A DNA stretch of 7,527 bases from Eubacteriales bacterium (GTDB lineage: Bacteria; Bacillota_A; Clostridia; Christensenellales; Aristaeellaceae). The notes beneath the pieces are model-generated. The model did not search any database. It was not told the origin of the DNA and saw nothing but the letters and a program-made list of their open reading frames with translations. Position numbers and translations under genes: made by a program. Location: assembly GCA_029974855.1 (NCBI GenBank), contig JARKQO010000524.1, positions 1-7,527 of the forward strand, in the 5' to 3' direction. Shown piece by piece: positions 6,806 through 7,527 of this stretch; position 1 is the stretch's first letter; every line of letters starts with the position of its first letter.

Positions 6806-6811
6806 TATAAT
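6806..6811 (+). promoter_or_regulatory. Candidate -10 box upstream of the ydcZ-like gene
   Basis: TATAAT is a perfect sigma-A -10, but no TTGACA-like box lies 16-19 bases upstream and there is no TGn extension. If used, the transcript would start near 6818, inside the left arm of the hairpin that follows, so the start might lie elsewhere. An imperfect repeat GCCA/TGGC flanks the bases just before it. Confidence 0.35.
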
Positions 6812-6814
6812 GTG

Positions 6815-6862
6815 CCGCCTTCCCGCGCATACTGCCAGTAGCAACGCGGGAAGGCGGTTTTT
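6815..6862 (+). promoter_or_regulatory. Terminator-like hairpin covering the ydcZ-like ribosome binding site
   Basis: CCGCCTTCCCGCG (6815-6827) pairs perfectly over 13 bp with CGCGGGAAGGCGG (6845-6857) across a 17-base loop. TTTTT follows (6858-6862), and the start codon comes one base later at 6864. The loop holds a small nested stem, TACT-GCC-AGTA (6830-6840). The only SD-like bases for the gene, AAGGCGG, lie in the right arm. In the plus direction this has the form of an intrinsic terminator or attenuator that also sequesters the ribosome binding site. On the minus strand no U tract follows. No known riboswitch aptamer was recognised upstream. Confidence 0.7.
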
Positions 6863-6863
6863 C

Positions 6864-7292
6864 ATGATTGGGTTTTTGTTCAGCGTCATCGCCGGGGCGG
6901 CCATGAGCGTGCAAGGGGTGATGAACACCCGGCTGTCGGACAAGCTGGGCCTGTGGGAGGCCAACGCCTTTGTGCAGGGCACCGCCTTTATCCTTTCCCT
7001 GCTGGTGGTCCTGCTCTTTGGCAAGGGGGACTTCGGGGCCATCCGCGCCGTGCCCAAGGGCTACCTGCTGGGGGGCGCCTTGGGCCTCATCATCACCGTC
7101 ACGGTGATGCTCTCCATCAAGGGCCTGGACGCCACCGTGGCCATCTCCGCCATCCTCATCGCCCAGCTGCTGGTGGCCGCCATGATCGACGGCTTCGGCT
7201 GGCTGGGCCAGGAAAAGCTTGCCATGAACTGGAAGCATTACCTGGGGGTGGCCCTGATGCTGGGGGGCGTGGTGCTGATGAAGGTGAAGTAG
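6864..7292 (+). CDS. YdcZ/DUF606 family membrane protein (DMT superfamily)
   Basis: This is a 142-residue inner-membrane protein, almost entirely hydrophobic, with about five helices (roughly 3-20, 34-53, 66-86, 90-110, 124-140). The N-terminus MIGFLFSVIAGAAMSVQGVMN followed by TRLSDKLG is typical of the YdcZ/DUF606 family. So are the Gln-Leu-Leu of helix four (Q101) and the DGFGWLG that follows it. The family belongs to the drug/metabolite transporter superfamily, often works as paired or dimeric half-size units, and has no settled substrate. The ATG at 6864 is chosen because family members begin this way. An in-frame ATG at 6810 would add an unlikely 18-residue basic extension and translate through the hairpin. 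It diverges from the efflux operon. Its SD lies in a strong hairpin, so expression is probably regulated or low. No second DUF606 gene is in the window. Confidence 0.88.
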   Translation: MIGFLFSVIAGAAMSVQGVMNTRLSDKLGLWEANAFVQGTAFILSLLVVLLFGKGDFGAIRAVPKGYLLGGALGLIITVTVMLSIKGLDATVAISAILIAQLLVAAMIDGFGWLGQEKLAMNWKHYLGVALMLGGVVLMKVK

Positions 7293-7295
7293 GGG

Positions 7296-7345
7296 GCAAG
7301 GGGCTCTGCCCCTTGCATCCCCGCCAAAGGGATACATCCCTTTGG
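7296..7345. repeat. Double-hairpin palindromic element, REP-like
   Basis: Two adjacent perfect hairpins begin four bases past the ydcZ-like stop. GCAAGGGGC-TCT-GCCCCTTGC spans 7296-7316. CCAAAGGGA-TACA-TCCCTTTGG spans 7324-7345. Spacer ATCCCCG and trailing AATCCCG resemble each other. The paired layout looks like the intergenic palindromic repeats I associate with gut Clostridia genomes, though copy number cannot be shown from one window. No U tract follows on the plus strand, so if it ends ydcZ transcription it does so without a classical terminator. Confidence 0.65.
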
Positions 7346-7357
7346 AATCCCGCCGTT

Positions 7358-7413
7358 GGTATAAATAAAACAAACTCCCCCTTGAGCGCGGTTCTTACGA
7401 TCAAGGGGGAGTT
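7358..7413 (-). terminator. Intrinsic terminator for a minus-strand gene at the right edge
   Basis: AACTCCCCCTTGA (7373-7385) and TCAAGGGGGAGTT (7401-7413) form a perfect 13-bp stem with a 15-base loop. Read on the minus strand the stem runs into TGTTTTATTTATA, a good U-rich tail. Read on the plus strand it is followed by AGGAATTCC, with no U tract. It therefore best serves a minus-strand gene ending near 7426, while the stem may also stop ydcZ read-through. Confidence 0.7.
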
Positions 7414-7425
7414 AGGAATTCCGGA

Positions 7426-7527
7426 CTATCTTTGGAAGTCCGCCTTCCGAATAAACCCGTCCATATCCGCAACGGATTGAACAGGAATATGGGGCGTATC
7501 TCTGTTATACTTCCAGCGAAAGGAGGA
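7426..7527 (-). CDS. Partial C-terminus of an unrecognised minus-strand protein, cut by the window edge
   Basis: From the right edge the minus strand stays open for 33 codons and ends at a TAG (7428-7426). The visible residues begin SSFRWKYNRDTP and end DGFIRKADFQR, and no family is recognised. Support comes from position: a well-formed minus-strand terminator starts 12 bases after the stop. Against it, 33 open codons can arise by chance, base composition is less GC-rich than its neighbours, and the same DNA shows plus-strand promoter and SD-like bases at the edge. The start and function are outside the window. Confidence 0.45.
   Translation of the reverse strand, partial: SSFRWKYNRDTPHIPVQSVADMDGFIRKADFQR

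Noticed and set aside
6810..6863. Upstream ATG at 6810 as the start of the ydcZ-like gene
   Set aside because: It would add an 18-residue basic stretch before the conserved MIGFL start, has no SD, overlaps the TATAAT box and translates through the hairpin.
6712..7436. The string TTTGGAA occurring four times in the right-hand noncoding DNA (near 6714, 6752, 7341 and 7430)
   Set aside because: The spacing is irregular, the flanks differ and the matches are only seven bases, so this is likely coincidence.

Overview
The window reads as chromosome from a high-GC, spore-forming member of the Clostridia (Oscillospiraceae/Ruminococcaceae-like). Two sporulation or germination genes, gpr and spoIIP, sit side by side as they do in many endospore formers. 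Codon third positions are strongly GC-biased, ribosome binding sites are strong GGAGG types, and the efflux operon is of the MacAB/YknXYZ type used by monoderm Firmicutes. Taxonomy is inferred from gene content and composition only.

Layout from left to right. Positions 1-104 are AT-rich and I see no gene there. A minus-strand terminator (105-145) follows, then a minus-strand block: an Est30-like alpha/beta hydrolase (189-971) with its own sigma-A promoter (1025-1053), spoIIP (1062-2174), gpr (2216-3142), and a three-gene export operon transcribed in the order adaptor (5089-6696), ATPase (4379-5076) and FtsX/MacB permease (3211-4398). The ATPase gene carries a one-base deletion in a G run just before Walker A, so as written it is frameshifted. 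The divergent region 6697-6863 holds candidate promoters, a split inverted repeat and a strong terminator-like hairpin that covers the ribosome binding site of a plus-strand YdcZ/DUF606 membrane protein (6864-7292). After it come a double-hairpin palindromic element (7296-7345), a terminator whose U-rich side faces the minus strand (7358-7413), and the probable last 33 codons of a minus-strand gene that runs off the right edge.

How the genes work together. The adaptor, ATPase and permease should form one inner-membrane export machine. GPR degrades small acid-soluble spore proteins at germination. SpoIIP is the septal and forespore peptidoglycan hydrolase of engulfment. No intrinsic terminator is visible between the permease and gpr, so read-through from the efflux operon into the spore genes is possible.

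I found no CRISPR array, rRNA, tRNA, integrase or transposase, and no clear evidence of a wholly new system. The points most worth a second look are the ATPase frameshift, the hairpin that hides the ydcZ ribosome binding site, the double-hairpin repeat, and the Met/Gly-rich tail of the adaptor.
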